A DNA stretch of 64,000 nt from Pseudomonadota bacterium (GCA_029779435.1 JAKPAM010000038.1:1-64000); one strand, 5' to 3'. Counted from the stretch's first letter, positions 39,596 through 49,003 are shown. Notes: generated by a model not told the origin, from the sequence alone. Program-made: numbers and translations.

Positions 39596-39766
39596 GCATG
39601 ACCGGCCGGATCGCCGCCCCGGCCGTCGCCGGGCTCTCGCCAGCGTGCTGAGACGTGCGGGGTAACACACCCCGCGTTCAGATATCAGGCGAGTAACGCA
39701 GTCCGAGCGCCGCGGCGACGGCGCCCAGCGTTGAGGGGAACGAAGATCGTGATCGCGTTGCCGGTG

Positions 39767-41182
39767 TCAGAGCGAGCGCAGGAAGCGCAGCAGCGCGTCA
39801 CGCTCGGATCGGTCCGTCGCTTCGAACGCCTGCCGCGCGGCGCGGGCTTCGCCGTCGTGCCATAGCACGGCTTCCAGCAGGTTGCGCGCGCGGCCATCGT
39901 GCAGGTAGCCGGCTTCTTCGCCGACGACCTCGGTCAGGCCCAGGCCCCATAGCGGCGGCGTGCGCCACTGGTGGCCGCTGGCGGGCCCGTCGGGGCGGCC
40001 GTCGGCCAGGCCGTCTCCCATGTCGTGGCGCAGCATGTCCGAATACGCGGGCAGGCGCGTCGCCGACAGGCCGGTCGTGTGCGGCTTGGCGGCTTCGCCG
40101 GTTCTCAGGTCGGTGCGATGGCACTGGACGCAGCCCAGGCGGTCGAACGCCTGTTCGCCCCGCCGCACCTGCGGATCGTCGCGGTCGCGGCGTTGGGGGA
40201 TCGCCAGCCGGGCCAGATAGAACACGACGTCGTCGAGCTGCGTATCGTCGACCTCGGGCGATCCGCCCGATGGCGCGGCCAGGCAGGCCGTTTGCGCCGG
40301 GGTGCAGGTCGACGCAGGAAACAGCGAGGTTGTCAGGCCCAGATCGCCGGCGAACGCGGCAGCCACCTGCGTGCGCAGGTCGTCGACGTTGGCCTTATGG
40401 CCGAAGCGCGGCCCGGGCGGCAGCGCGGCGAGGTCGAGCAGGCCCTGCCCGATCAGCGGCTGGCCGACCCTCATCGATGTCAACAGCACGGCAGCGGCGG
40501 TTGCCGGGCCGCCGGCCGGGCCTTGGGTCGGCATGTCGAGGGGCCTATCGATGGGCGCGTCGCCAGACGCGTCGCTCGGTCCTTCGATCTGTCCCTGGAT
40601 CGGCCCATAAGCGAGTCGATCGAATCGCAGGTCCGGCGTACGCAGCGTGACGGTCTGTCCATCGGGCAAGCGACGGTCATGGTATCGCCAGGTGATGCGC
40701 AGGCGGCCTTCGGCGGGGATGCCGGGGTTGGCCTCCTCGTTGAACTGGTCTCCATAAGCGGGGTGCGGCGTGACGCGGCCGTCGGGTTCGCGCACCGACA
40801 GCCGAACCAGCATCGATCGCAGACGATCGTCCGGGCCCGCCGGCGCGAAGCCGCGCCCATTGCGCTCATGGCAGCCGGCGCAGGACAGCCGGTTGTATAG
40901 CGGCCCCAAGCCATCGATGCGCTCGTCCTGTGCGGGGGCGATCACCCAGTTCTGGCGAAAGAGGCCGCGTCCGCGGAAGAAGCGCGCCAGCTCGTCCCCG
41001 CTCAGGCCGGCGATCGGTTGGCTGAACGCATCGGGGCCGGTGTCGGCCGTGAACCAGCGCGCATCGAGCGTCTCGGATGTGGGTGACGGCGTCTGCGCCC
41101 GAGCCGGATCGTCGAGGCTTGCCGCCGCCAGCATCATGCCGACGGCCACGCACAGCCCGGTGCTGAGGGATTGCGCGGACAT
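39767..41182 (-). CDS. Di-heme oxidoreductase, DUF1111 family, exported
   Basis: A 471-residue periplasmic cytochrome-like protein. The signal peptide covers about residues 1-32, ending ARAQ. Two c-type heme sites are seen, CAGCH near 101 and CVQCH near 356, plus family phrases FRGRGLFRQNW, FGHKANVDDLRTQVAAAFAGDLG and the closing RTPPLWGLGL with HDGRARNLLEAV. DUF1111 proteins are di-heme enzymes of unclear substrate, and several sit in iron-regulated loci. An Ala/Asp/Pro-rich insertion (about 205-235) is unusual. ATG 41182 gives the best signal peptide; ATG 41221 is an alternative. It is the last gene of a three-gene minus-strand group. Confidence 0.88.
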   Translation of the reverse strand: MSAQSLSTGLCVAVGMMLAAASLDDPARAQTPSPTSETLDARWFTADTGPDAFSQPIAGLSGDELARFFRGRGLFRQNWVIAPAQDERIDGLGPLYNRLSCAGCHERNGRGFAPAGPDDRLRSMLVRLSVREPDGRVTPHPAYGDQFNEEANPGIPAEGRLRITWRYHDRRLPDGQTVTLRTPDLRFDRLAYGPIQGQIEGPSDASGDAPIDRPLDMPTQGPAGGPATAAAVLLTSMRVGQPLIGQGLLDLAALPPGPRFGHKANVDDLRTQVAAAFAGDLGLTTSLFPASTCTPAQTACLAAPSGGSPEVDDTQLDDVVFYLARLAIPQRRDRDDPQVRRGEQAFDRLGCVQCHRTDLRTGEAAKPHTTGLSATRLPAYSDMLRHDMGDGLADGRPDGPASGHQWRTPPLWGLGLTEVVGEEAGYLHDGRARNLLEAVLWHDGEARAARQAFEATDRSERDALLRFLRSL

Positions 41183-41255
41183 TCGCGCGAACGGTGCCTC
41201 CCTGGGAGACTGTCGAAGCATGGCGAGGCGTCGCGCGATGGACGGCAGCAGCCTC

Positions 41256-42710
41256 TTAGCGATCGAGCAGCGCCCGCGCGCGTGCCAGGCGTTCGCTGGC
41301 CTGCGCTTGCCATTGGCGGTGGATCGCGTCGGCTCGGGCGGCGGCGGGGTCGCGCCGCCGCTGTTCGAAGACGGCTTGCAGCGACCGGTCGTCGATCTCG
41401 ACCTCGGTCGCGCCCGGCGATTCGAGCAGACGGCGCGCGGCATCCAGCTCGGCGCGGCGCCGCGTGTCCGTCGGACGCAGCGTGCGCGCAGCGGCGTGCC
41501 ACGCGCGCCAGCCTTCCTGCAGGCGCGGCAGCGGGGCGACGAGGCTGGCGTCGAACAGCGCGGCGAGCGCGGCCAGGCGCGGGCGGCCGCGCGCGTTGTC
41601 ATAGCGGTAACCGCCGCGGGCCGCCGCCGCGAACGGGTCGTGGTAGCCGGCCGGCGCCTTTGCATAGACGCTCGGGCGCACCGGTAGCTTGCGGATGTCC
41701 GGATGCAGCAGCAGCGTCTGGCCGGCGTCGGACAACACGAAGTCGATGAACACACGGGCCGTCGCCGCGTTGGGGCTGCCTTGCAGCAGCGCGACGTGGC
41801 CGGGGTTGATGCCGCCCTGTCTCGGATAGACGAACCCCAGCGGCGCACCGCGCGCGATCGCCGACGCGACGAAGAAATCGATCGAGGGCGCGATGCCGGC
41901 CTGGCCCTGGGTCAGCGCGTCGGACACGAACGGACCGCCGCTGCCGGCGCTGCGCGCATTGGCCATGATGCGGCTCCACATCGCCCAGCCGCGCTGCCAG
42001 CCATAAGCCTGCAATGGAATGTCGGCCAGGACCGGCGCGAAGCCGACCTGGTACGGATTGGGTACCAGCAGGTGGCCTGCATAGCGGGGATCGGTCAGGT
42101 CGGGCCAGTCGCGCGGCACCGGCAGGCCATGGCGCGCCAGATAGCCGGGATGGATCGCGAATCCATAGCCGGCCAGTTCGGTGGCGAGGTAGCGGCCGGA
42201 CGGATCGTCGATTCGCGTGCCGCCGACCCGGTCCGGCAGGCCGCGCCGATCGATGGCCACGGGCGCCAGCGCACCGGCTTCGCCGAGCGCATCGAACAGG
42301 CGCGGCGACGCCGCCCAGACGACGTCGATGCCGCCGCGCCCCGGCTGCCGGACGAAGTCGAGGCTCTCGCTGGCCGCGCGCCAGACGATGCGCAGCCGGA
42401 TGCCGGGATGCGCGTTCTCGAACGCGCGCTCGAAGCGTGTCACCACCTCGGTCTGGTAGCTGGTCAGCACCGTCAGTTCCCGCGGTGCGTCGGCGGCCCG
42501 CGCCCATCGCGATTCGATGCCGCTTAGTACCAGGGCGGCGGTGGCCGCGCCGGTGCGCAGCCATCGGCGGCGCGCGGCGAGCGTGGGGACGGTGCCGGAG
42601 AGCGGGGCGCAATGCGTTTCCAGACGCGCGTCCACTTGTGTATCCGCTTGTGCGTCCATTTGTGCGTCCATTTGCGCGTCCGAACGGACGTCAGAACGAG
42701 TATTTTGCAT
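41256..42710 (-). CDS. ABC transporter periplasmic binding protein, Fe(III)/thiamine type
   Basis: About 484 residues from ATG 42710. A twin-arginine-like signal, RRRWLRTGAATAALVLSG, ends near ARA. ELTVLTSYQTEVVTRFERAFENAHPGIRLRIVW, VVWAASPRLFDAL, ELAGYGFAIHPGYLARHGLPVP and DAGQTLLLHPDIRKLPVRP follow, the layout of the iron/polyamine-type binding proteins. The start is uncertain. ATG 42710 overlaps the receptor gene by 20 bp, and ATG 42671 lies within a run of imperfect 12-bp repeats encoding (Met/Ala-Asp-Ala-Gln). A C-terminal helical extension of about 110 residues goes beyond the usual family length. No ABC permease or ATPase gene is nearby. Confidence 0.85.
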   Translation of the reverse strand: MQNTRSDVRSDAQMDAQMDAQADTQVDARLETHCAPLSGTVPTLAARRRWLRTGAATAALVLSGIESRWARAADAPRELTVLTSYQTEVVTRFERAFENAHPGIRLRIVWRAASESLDFVRQPGRGGIDVVWAASPRLFDALGEAGALAPVAIDRRGLPDRVGGTRIDDPSGRYLATELAGYGFAIHPGYLARHGLPVPRDWPDLTDPRYAGHLLVPNPYQVGFAPVLADIPLQAYGWQRGWAMWSRIMANARSAGSGGPFVSDALTQGQAGIAPSIDFFVASAIARGAPLGFVYPRQGGINPGHVALLQGSPNAATARVFIDFVLSDAGQTLLLHPDIRKLPVRPSVYAKAPAGYHDPFAAAARGGYRYDNARGRPRLAALAALFDASLVAPLPRLQEGWRAWHAAARTLRPTDTRRRAELDAARRLLESPGATEVEIDDRSLQAVFEQRRRDPAAARADAIHRQWQAQASERLARARALLDR

Positions 42711-44700
42711 TCGCGTACAGGATCCGCCCCGGCATCGGATATCCGTCGGCCAGCGCGTAGTTGCGGTCGGTGAGATTGCTGGCGCCGACGTCGATCCGCA
42801 CCGCCTTGTCGACGCGCCAGGTGGCTTTGAGCCCGATGACGCCATAGCCGGCCAGCCGTGTGTAGCCGGCCGATCCATAAGTGACCCGGCGGCCGTTCTC
42901 GGCCTCGATCGTGGCCTGCAGCGACACGGCTTCGCTGGCCGCCCAGTCGACATAAGCGAACAGCCGGTTGCGCGGCGTGTCGATCAACGGGATCGCGCCA
43001 TTGCTCAGGTTGGTGCGTACCAGGTACGTGTAGCGCAGGCCGGTCCGCCACGCGCGGCCAAGCGTCTGATCGAGCGACAGTTCCAGGCCCGCGTGGCGGG
43101 CATCGCCGATGTTCTGCAGTTGGTTGCAGACGGTGGTGCCGCACAGCGTCGACGGCACGACCTGGTTCTGCATCAGGTCGCGGATCCGGGCGTAGAACAG
43201 CGCCGCATGGCCATTGGCGCCCGTCCACGGTGCGCCGCGCAGGCCGAGTTCGACGTTCAGCGAGGTCTCGGGACGCAGGTCGGGGTTCGGGATCGCGGTG
43301 CCCAGGCGGAACGAATAGCGATCCTTGATCGTCGGGAAGCGCGACTTGCGCGCCAGGCTCGCGTAGACCTGCGACCCGGGCGCCACCGTGTGCGACAGCT
43401 CGGCAAGCCAGTTGTTGGCCGATGTGCGGCCGGTCGCATAGGCGTCGGCATGGCGCGCGTCGCGGTTGTCGTGGCTCAGGCCCAGCCGCAGCCGCCAGTC
43501 GGATGCCAGGTCGATGCTGTCCTCGACGGCCAGCGACGTCGTCACGTCCTTGAACGATTTGTCGGCGGTCAGCGGGTTCGATTCCTCGTGGCGGTCGACC
43601 TTGTAGTGGTACGCGATCCGCAGCTCCTGGTTGGGCAGCGCGTAGCTGGCCAGCTCGACGCTCGCCCCCGAGGTGCTGTCGTCGTACTGGCTGGGGAAAC
43701 TTGTGTTGAGCAGCTCGGTCGCGTAGCTGCCGTTGGTGTAGGCGAGGATGCTGTTCTTGTAGCGGTCGTCGTGCAGCCGGTACTTCAGGATGTGCTTGTC
43801 GCCCAGCCGCGTATTGCCGACGAAGTACAGGCTGTCGACGTTCCAGTACGGCCAGCGCCAGAAGCGGTTCGGGCTGCCGGGCGCGACGCCGGCATAAGGC
43901 GGGTTGCCCTTGTCGCCGCGTTGCGCCATGTAGCCGATCGCGTACTCGTCGACCGCGTTGGGCGTCAGCGCGACCTTCAGCGACAGCTTCTTGTCGGTGC
44001 GGTATGCGTTGTCGCGGTTGCCGGGCTGCTGGACTGCGTTGCCCTGGAAGTCGCGCGACAGCGGAAACGTATCGGCCTCGATGTACGAGGCGCCGAGCTG
44101 CCAGTACCACATCTGCTGGCGGCCGCCGACGTTGACGGCGCCGCGCCGGTCGCCGCCGCTGGCCATGCCCACGCGCACGTCGCCTTCGAACGCCCTGACC
44201 GGTTTGCGGGTGACCAGGTTGATCGCGCCGCCGAGCGCATTGGGACCGTACAGCAGCGAGGCGGCGCCCTTGGCGACACGGACCTCGGCCAGGTCGGTGG
44301 TCCAGAACCGGCCCAGGTCCGGATAGCCGTCATAAGGGACGTACAGCGGCACGCCGTCGACGAACAGCGGCACCTGCCGCTGGTCGAAGCCGCGCAGGTA
44401 GATCATGTCCTCGTTGCGCGAGTTGCGCGTCATGCTGACGCCCGGCACCAGCGCGGCGGCGGTGCCCACGGTCGACGCGTCGAACTGCTCGATCTGCTGC
44501 ATCGTCGTCACGTCTTCGGTGTCCTGCGCCGCGGGGCGTTGGCTGCCTTGCACGAGCACCGTGCCGAGCTGGAACGCCTCCTGCGCCTGCGCGCTCACGC
44601 CCGCCCCCAACAACAGACAGCCGAGCGGCACCGCCAGCCAGCGCCGCCGCGCGCCGGGACGAAGCAGAGGCGGGTGGTGGGGAGGCGCGATCGGGATCAT
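42691..44700 (-). CDS. TonB-dependent outer-membrane receptor
   Basis: A 669-residue receptor with a signal peptide (about 1-40, ending AQAQ), then a plug domain (about 45-165). The plug contains IYLRGFDQRQVPLFVDGVPLYVPYDG, VRVAKGAASLLYGPNALGGAINLVTRKP and other standard plug motifs. A 22-strand-type barrel follows and ends in an aromatic C-terminal Phe (NAKYSF). It imports a scarce ligand, typically a siderophore-metal complex, using TonB energy. The downstream neighbours (binding protein, di-heme protein) suggest metal uptake, but the ligand is unknown. No convincing Fur box was found upstream. Confidence 0.93.
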   Translation of the reverse strand: MIPIAPPHHPPLLRPGARRRWLAVPLGCLLLGAGVSAQAQEAFQLGTVLVQGSQRPAAQDTEDVTTMQQIEQFDASTVGTAAALVPGVSMTRNSRNEDMIYLRGFDQRQVPLFVDGVPLYVPYDGYPDLGRFWTTDLAEVRVAKGAASLLYGPNALGGAINLVTRKPVRAFEGDVRVGMASGGDRRGAVNVGGRQQMWYWQLGASYIEADTFPLSRDFQGNAVQQPGNRDNAYRTDKKLSLKVALTPNAVDEYAIGYMAQRGDKGNPPYAGVAPGSPNRFWRWPYWNVDSLYFVGNTRLGDKHILKYRLHDDRYKNSILAYTNGSYATELLNTSFPSQYDDSTSGASVELASYALPNQELRIAYHYKVDRHEESNPLTADKSFKDVTTSLAVEDSIDLASDWRLRLGLSHDNRDARHADAYATGRTSANNWLAELSHTVAPGSQVYASLARKSRFPTIKDRYSFRLGTAIPNPDLRPETSLNVELGLRGAPWTGANGHAALFYARIRDLMQNQVVPSTLCGTTVCNQLQNIGDARHAGLELSLDQTLGRAWRTGLRYTYLVRTNLSNGAIPLIDTPRNRLFAYVDWAASEAVSLQATIEAENGRRVTYGSAGYTRLAGYGVIGLKATWRVDKAVRIDVGASNLTDRNYALADGYPMPGRILYANAKYSF

Positions 44701-45139
44701 CTCGAAATATTCCTATGGATATAGCGTCGCGCGAATGGCCGGCGACGATGACGATTGAGCCAAGCTTGCGCGCAGCATCTGCCGATGCTGTCCGCGAGCT
44801 GTCATGTTGCTTGTTTGGCGGCCATTATGCGGTCATCGATTGGCAGATCGGGTTGCTATCGTTTCGATCCTTGCGCTTCGACAAGAACAGGCCTGCGGCG
44901 TTTCGTTCGGTCCGGGTGGATATAACCATTTCGAGGAGCGAAGCGCGGATCGTGCTACGGTGCAGGGAGTTCGCGGCGTGATGCGCGGGCGTGCGGAAGG
45001 TGCGGCGATCGTCGCGGCGCGGCTCGGGCGGCGGCATTCGCGCCGTTGTTCGCGTCAGTGGCCGGTGGGCATCGGGACCGACCCCGGGCTCGCGCGTGCG
45101 TAGAATGCCGCGTCGACTCCGAAGTCCGGGATTCCGCCG
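44701..45139. other. Intergenic region between TonB receptor and tctC, no supported gene
   Basis: The gap separates divergent genes and is somewhat AT-richer near 44815-44940. I looked on the minus strand for cobalamin or thiamine riboswitch cores and found none. A short plus-strand frame at 44715-44981 shows no recognisable motif or ribosome site and is not annotated. The sequence aaatattcctatggatata immediately upstream of the receptor ATG is the most likely promoter-proximal patch. Confidence 0.5.
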
Positions 45140-46141
45140 ATGCTGCGCCGAACCGCCTGTACCCGCCTGCTGGGCGCGATGAGCCTGATCGCCGCGCCGC
45201 TGCCTGCTTTCCATCCTGCCGCGACGGCCGCCGCCGGCGCGGCGACTTACCCGTCCCGGCCGTTGACGCTGATCGTGCCCTGGGGCGCCGGGGGCGCCAC
45301 CGATGCGACCGCGCGCGTCGTCGCGACGCTGCTCGAGAAGGAACTCGGCCAGCCGGTCAACGTCGTCAACCGCACCGGCGGCAACGGCGTCGTCGGCCAC
45401 CAGGCGATCGTATCGGCGCCTCCGGATGGCCATACGATCGGCATGGTCACCGTCGAGGTGACGATGCTGCACTGGCTGGGGCTGACGAAGATCGTCCCCG
45501 CCGACCTGACGCCGATCGCGCTGCTGAGCGTCGAGCCCGCGGCGGTCATTGTGCCGGCGTCGTCGCCGCATCGCAGCGTCAACGACCTGCTGGCCGCGAT
45601 CAAGGCGCAGCCGGGCCGGCTCAAGGCATCGGGCACCGGCCAGGGCGGTATCTGGCATCTGGCCTGGGCCGGCTTGCTGCGCGACGTCGGCCTCGATCCG
45701 CGCAGCGTGCGGTGGGTGCCGTCCAACGGCGCGGCGCCGGCGATGACCGACCTGGCGGCCGGCGGTGTCGACGTCGTCACCGTCTCGCTGCCCGAGGCGC
45801 GGCCGATGATCGACGCCGGCAAGGCGCGCGCGCTGGCCGTGATGGCCGAGCGTCCGTCGCCGCTGTATCCGACCGTTCCGACGCTGCGGTCTCAGACCGG
45901 TTCGAGCTGGGGGATCGGCGGCTGGCGGGGCATCGGTGCGCCGCGCGGTCTGCCACCGCCGATCGCCGCGCGGCTCGGTGAGGCGATGCGCACGATCTAC
46001 GATGGCCAGGCGTTCCAGGACTTCATGGCGCAGCGCGGCTTCGGCATGGTCTGGCGCGACGGTCCGGCGTTCGGCGAGTTCATGGCCAGCGGCGACCAGG
46101 AGATGGGCGTGCTGATGAAGGCTGCGGGAATCCGCCCATGA
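45140..46141 (+). CDS. tctC: Tripartite tricarboxylate transporter binding protein (TctC/Bug)
   Basis: A 333-residue periplasmic binding protein with a signal peptide (about 1-33). The Bug-family opening YPSRPLTLIVPWGAGGATDATARVV is present, and GNGVVGHQAI and GGVDVVTVSLPEARPMIDAGKARALAV follow. It delivers a carboxylate, citrate or similar, to the TctA/TctB membrane complex encoded directly downstream. The exact ligand cannot be inferred. ATG 45140 starts the signal peptide. Confidence 0.93.
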   Translation: MLRRTACTRLLGAMSLIAAPLPAFHPAATAAAGAATYPSRPLTLIVPWGAGGATDATARVVATLLEKELGQPVNVVNRTGGNGVVGHQAIVSAPPDGHTIGMVTVEVTMLHWLGLTKIVPADLTPIALLSVEPAAVIVPASSPHRSVNDLLAAIKAQPGRLKASGTGQGGIWHLAWAGLLRDVGLDPRSVRWVPSNGAAPAMTDLAAGGVDVVTVSLPEARPMIDAGKARALAVMAERPSPLYPTVPTLRSQTGSSWGIGGWRGIGAPRGLPPPIAARLGEAMRTIYDGQAFQDFMAQRGFGMVWRDGPAFGEFMASGDQEMGVLMKAAGIRP

Positions 46142-46231
46142 GTTCGCTCATGACTCCGGCCGTTCATCCGACCGGCTTCCGGCCATGAGCGGGAAGCGCG
46201 CGAGCATCGCGCACACCAGCGGGTGCGGGCG

Positions 46232-46705
46232 ATGAAAGTCAACGACGCGCTGCTCGGCCTGGTCCTGATCGCGCTCGCGGCCGCCGTCGGCCTGGACGTG
46301 CGCACGTATCCGTCGATTCCCGGCCAGAGCATCGGACCGGGCGCATTCCCGGGGCTGATCGCCGCGTTGCTGGTCGTCTGCGGCGGGCTGCTCGTCATCC
46401 AGGGCGTGCGGCGGCGCGCGCAGGAGCCTTGGATCGCGTGGATGCCGTGGACGCGTTCGCCGCGACATCTGCTCGCGCTCGCGGTCACGATCGGATCGCT
46501 GCTGTTCACGATCCTGTGCCTGGACTCGCTCGGCTTCATCGTCTGCGCCGCGGTCGTGCTGTTGGCGATGTTCACGACGCTGCGCGTGCGCTGGACCGTC
46601 GCGGTACCCGTCGCGCTGGCCGTCACGCTGGGCATCCACACGATCTTCTATTTCGGTCTGCGCGTGCCCCTGCCCTGGGGCGTGCTGCAACCGCTCGCCT
46701 GGTGA
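46232..46705 (+). CDS. tctB: Tripartite tricarboxylate transporter small subunit TctB
   Basis: A 157-residue protein with four hydrophobic helices at about 5-22, 37-58, 83-105 and 108-150, the last one split. YPSIPGQSIGPGAFPGLIAALLVVCGG is typical of TctB, which partners the large TctA permease. ATG 46232 is preferred over an in-frame GTG three codons earlier. It lies 90 bp after tctC and 7 bp before tctA. Confidence 0.93.
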   Translation: MKVNDALLGLVLIALAAAVGLDVRTYPSIPGQSIGPGAFPGLIAALLVVCGGLLVIQGVRRRAQEPWIAWMPWTRSPRHLLALAVTIGSLLFTILCLDSLGFIVCAAVVLLAMFTTLRVRWTVAVPVALAVTLGIHTIFYFGLRVPLPWGVLQPLAW

Positions 46706-46712
46706 AGCACGC

Positions 46713-48218
46713 ATGACCTGGCCCGTGTTCATCCAGGCGCTGGAACTCGTATTCGATCCCGCCGTGCTGGCCGTGATCCTGGGTTCGGCCGTGTTCGGGC
46801 TCGTCGTCGGATCGATCCCGGGGTTGACCGCGACGATGGCCACCGCGCTGCTGGTGCCGATCACGTTCTTCATGCCGCCGGTGCCCGCGATCGCGGCGAT
46901 CGTCACGGCCACCGCGATGGCGATCTTCGCGGGCGACATCCCGGGCGCGCTGCTGCGCATTCCGGGCACGCCGGCGTCGGCCGCGTACACCGACGAAGCC
47001 TATGCGATGACGCTCAAGGGCCAGGCCGAGCTCGCGCTCGGCGCGGGGCTGGTGTTCTCGGCGATCGGCGGATTGTTCGGCACCGCGATGATGATCTGGT
47101 GGTCGCCGCTGCTGGCCGAGGCCGCGCTCTCGTTCACGTCGTTCGAGTATTTCTGGCTGGTCGTGCTGGGCCTGGCGGGCGCGGTGTTCATCGGCAACGC
47201 CTCGACGCTCAAGGCCTGCGTGTCGCTGCTGCTGGGCCTGCTGATCGCGTGCGTCGGCCTGGAGAATCCGGCCGCGCATCCGCGCTTCACGTTTGGCCAG
47301 GCCGAGCTGCTCGGCGGCATCGACCTGGTGCCGATGATGGTCGGCATGTTCGCGGTGTCGGAACTGCTGCGCTACGTGACCAGTCTCGATCCGCCCGCGC
47401 GACTGGCGGTGCAACGCCTCGGCAACGTCTTCACCGGCATGTGGGCGCTGACGAAGCGGTATCGCTGGCCGATCCTGCGCGGCAGCGCGCTGGGCACGAT
47501 CGTCGGCATCCAGCCCGGCTCGGGCGCGGACATGGCGTCGTGGATGTCGTACGCGATGAGCAAGCGCTTCTCCAGGGAGTCGCACAAGTTCGGCACCGGC
47601 CACATCGAGGGCATCATCGAATCGGGCGCGGCCAACAACTCGTCGCTGGCCGGCGCGTGGATCCCCGCGCTGGTGTTCGGCATTCCCGGCGATTCGGTCA
47701 CCGCGATCGCGATCGGCGTGCTCTACATGAAGAACCTGAACCCGGGGCCGACGATCTTCCTGGAGAACCCGCAGAACATCTACGCGGTGTTCTTCGTGTT
47801 CATCCTGGCCAACCTGATCATGGTGCCGCTGGGCTGGGCGACGATCCGGCTGGCCACGCGGATCCTGTCCGTCTCGCGCGCGCTGCTGATGCCGTCGATC
47901 CTGGTCTTCTGCATCGTCGGCGCGTTCTCGACCGCCAACTCGGTGTCGGGCATCGCCGTCATGCTGGCGTTCGGCGTGCTCGGCTTCCTGATGGAAGAAA
48001 ACGGCATCCCGGTCGCGCCGGCGATCCTGGGCGTCGTGCTCGGCAAGATGATGGAAGAGAACTTCATCACGTCGATGATCAAGTCCGACGACGACCTGTC
48101 GATGTTCGTGACGCGCCCGATCGCGATGTGGCTGGCGATCGCGACGGCGCTGGTGCTGCTGTGGCCGGCGGGGAGCTGGGCGCTGAGGCGGTTGCGGGCG
48201 ATGCCGATGCCGCATTGA
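46713..48218 (+). CDS. tctA: Tripartite tricarboxylate transporter permease TctA
   Basis: A 501-residue inner-membrane permease with the hallmark GSIPGLTATMATALLVPITF near the start. FAGDIPGALLRIPGTPASAAYTDEAYAMT and GTIVGIQPGSGADMASWMSYAMSK follow, with about twelve hydrophobic helices. Together with TctC and TctB it forms a secondary carrier for a tricarboxylate-like acid. The last 138 bp, including the stop, is duplicated about 1.2 kb downstream. Confidence 0.95.
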   Translation: MTWPVFIQALELVFDPAVLAVILGSAVFGLVVGSIPGLTATMATALLVPITFFMPPVPAIAAIVTATAMAIFAGDIPGALLRIPGTPASAAYTDEAYAMTLKGQAELALGAGLVFSAIGGLFGTAMMIWWSPLLAEAALSFTSFEYFWLVVLGLAGAVFIGNASTLKACVSLLLGLLIACVGLENPAAHPRFTFGQAELLGGIDLVPMMVGMFAVSELLRYVTSLDPPARLAVQRLGNVFTGMWALTKRYRWPILRGSALGTIVGIQPGSGADMASWMSYAMSKRFSRESHKFGTGHIEGIIESGAANNSSLAGAWIPALVFGIPGDSVTAIAIGVLYMKNLNPGPTIFLENPQNIYAVFFVFILANLIMVPLGWATIRLATRILSVSRALLMPSILVFCIVGAFSTANSVSGIAVMLAFGVLGFLMEENGIPVAPAILGVVLGKMMEENFITSMIKSDDDLSMFVTRPIAMWLAIATALVLLWPAGSWALRRLRAMPMPH

Positions 48219-48222
48219 GGGA
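48085..48222 (+). repeat. 138-bp direct repeat, copy 1 (3' end of tctA)
   Basis: This segment, coding for the last 44 residues of TctA plus the stop and 4 bp, matches 49296-49433 at an offset of 1211 bp with three base differences. The two copies bracket the vapBC genes and an istB scrap, so an insertion or unequal exchange built this region. Confidence 0.95.
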
Positions 48223-48320
48223 GATAGGGTGTTGCTCGGTACCGGAACGTCCATTACCCAGGTCGCGATGCGCGAACTGGCCATCCGTGGCTGGGATTCA
48301 CGTACCGGCGTTGACGAGGA

Positions 48321-48737
48321 TCAGTGCCAAGGATCGATCAGTGTGATCCCACATCCTCCGAAATCGCGTACGTTGCGCGTCGCCAGTGTCGCGCCATGGG
48401 CGCGCACGATGCCCGCGATCATGGCGTCGGCCAGATCGATCGGCCTTCCCGCTGCGCGGCGGGCTGCCGCAATCGCGGCGTAGGTGCTGGCGGCTTCATC
48501 ATCATAGGCGAGCACCCGCCCGACGAACCGATTGTCGAGGATGCGAGTCAGCCCGTGCAGCAGACCGTCCTTGCGGCGCCCTTCCGGCAGGCTGTGCACG
48601 CCGACCAGCAATTCCCCTCGCGTGATGGCGGTCGTAAACAGCGCATCGTCCAACTGCCGTTCGATCCACGCCAGAACCGGCTGATGAGGGATCGGCTTGA
48701 ACAGCTCCGAAATGACGTTAGTGTCCAGAACGATCAT
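48321..48737 (-). CDS. vapC: VapC/FitB-type PIN-domain ribonuclease toxin
   Basis: A 138-residue PIN-domain protein. IVLDTNVISELF carries the first acidic residue, FTTAITRGELLVGV the second, and DLADAMIAGIVRAHGATLATRNVRDF the remaining acidic residues and the family signature. VapC toxins cut RNA (often initiator tRNA or rRNA) in a Mg2+-dependent way and are held in check by the antitoxin. ATG 48737 overlaps the antitoxin TGA (TGATG). The closest resemblance is to the FitB subgroup. Confidence 0.93.
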   Translation of the reverse strand: MIVLDTNVISELFKPIPHQPVLAWIERQLDDALFTTAITRGELLVGVHSLPEGRRKDGLLHGLTRILDNRFVGRVLAYDDEAASTYAAIAAARRAAGRPIDLADAMIAGIVRAHGATLATRNVRDFGGCGITLIDPWH

Positions 48738-48982
48738 CAATTGAAGTCCGGCGGCTCACGCGATGATTTTCGGGACGGAAGCGCCAGATCCACCCCACCG
48801 TAGGGCTCTACCAAGGTGCGGATGTCCTCGACCAACGTGCGGCCGGTCAAGGGTTCGGGCTTGAGCGCCGCACGCAGGATGCTGCGTACCTCTTCCTCCA
48901 TCGATCGACCATGCCGAGCGGCGCGAACGCGCAGCAACGCTTTCAGATCGTCGTCGAGGTTGCGGATGGTCATAGTGGCCAT
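48737..48982 (-). CDS. vapB: VapB/FitA-type antitoxin
   Basis: An 81-residue protein. The N-terminal ribbon-helix-helix DNA-binding part reads MTIRNLDDDLKALLRVRAARHGRSMEEEVRSIL. A C-terminal tail rich in Pro, Arg and acidic residues would wrap the toxin. Wording is close to FitA. ATG 48982 or 48973 is the start; neither has a Shine-Dalgarno. A perfect inverted repeat 22 bp upstream is a candidate operator for autorepression. Confidence 0.9.
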   Translation of the reverse strand: MATMTIRNLDDDLKALLRVRAARHGRSMEEEVRSILRAALKPEPLTGRTLVEDIRTLVEPYGGVDLALPSRKSSREPPDFN

Positions 48983-49003
48983 GGTGCGTGTCATCAATGC
49001 TGT

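Noticed and set aside
44715-44981. An 88-residue plus-strand frame
   Set aside because: No ribosome site, no family resemblance, and it overlaps the promoter region of the divergent receptor gene.
44701-45000. Cobalamin or thiamine riboswitch before the TonB receptor
   Set aside because: I looked for the conserved cores on the minus strand and found no match.
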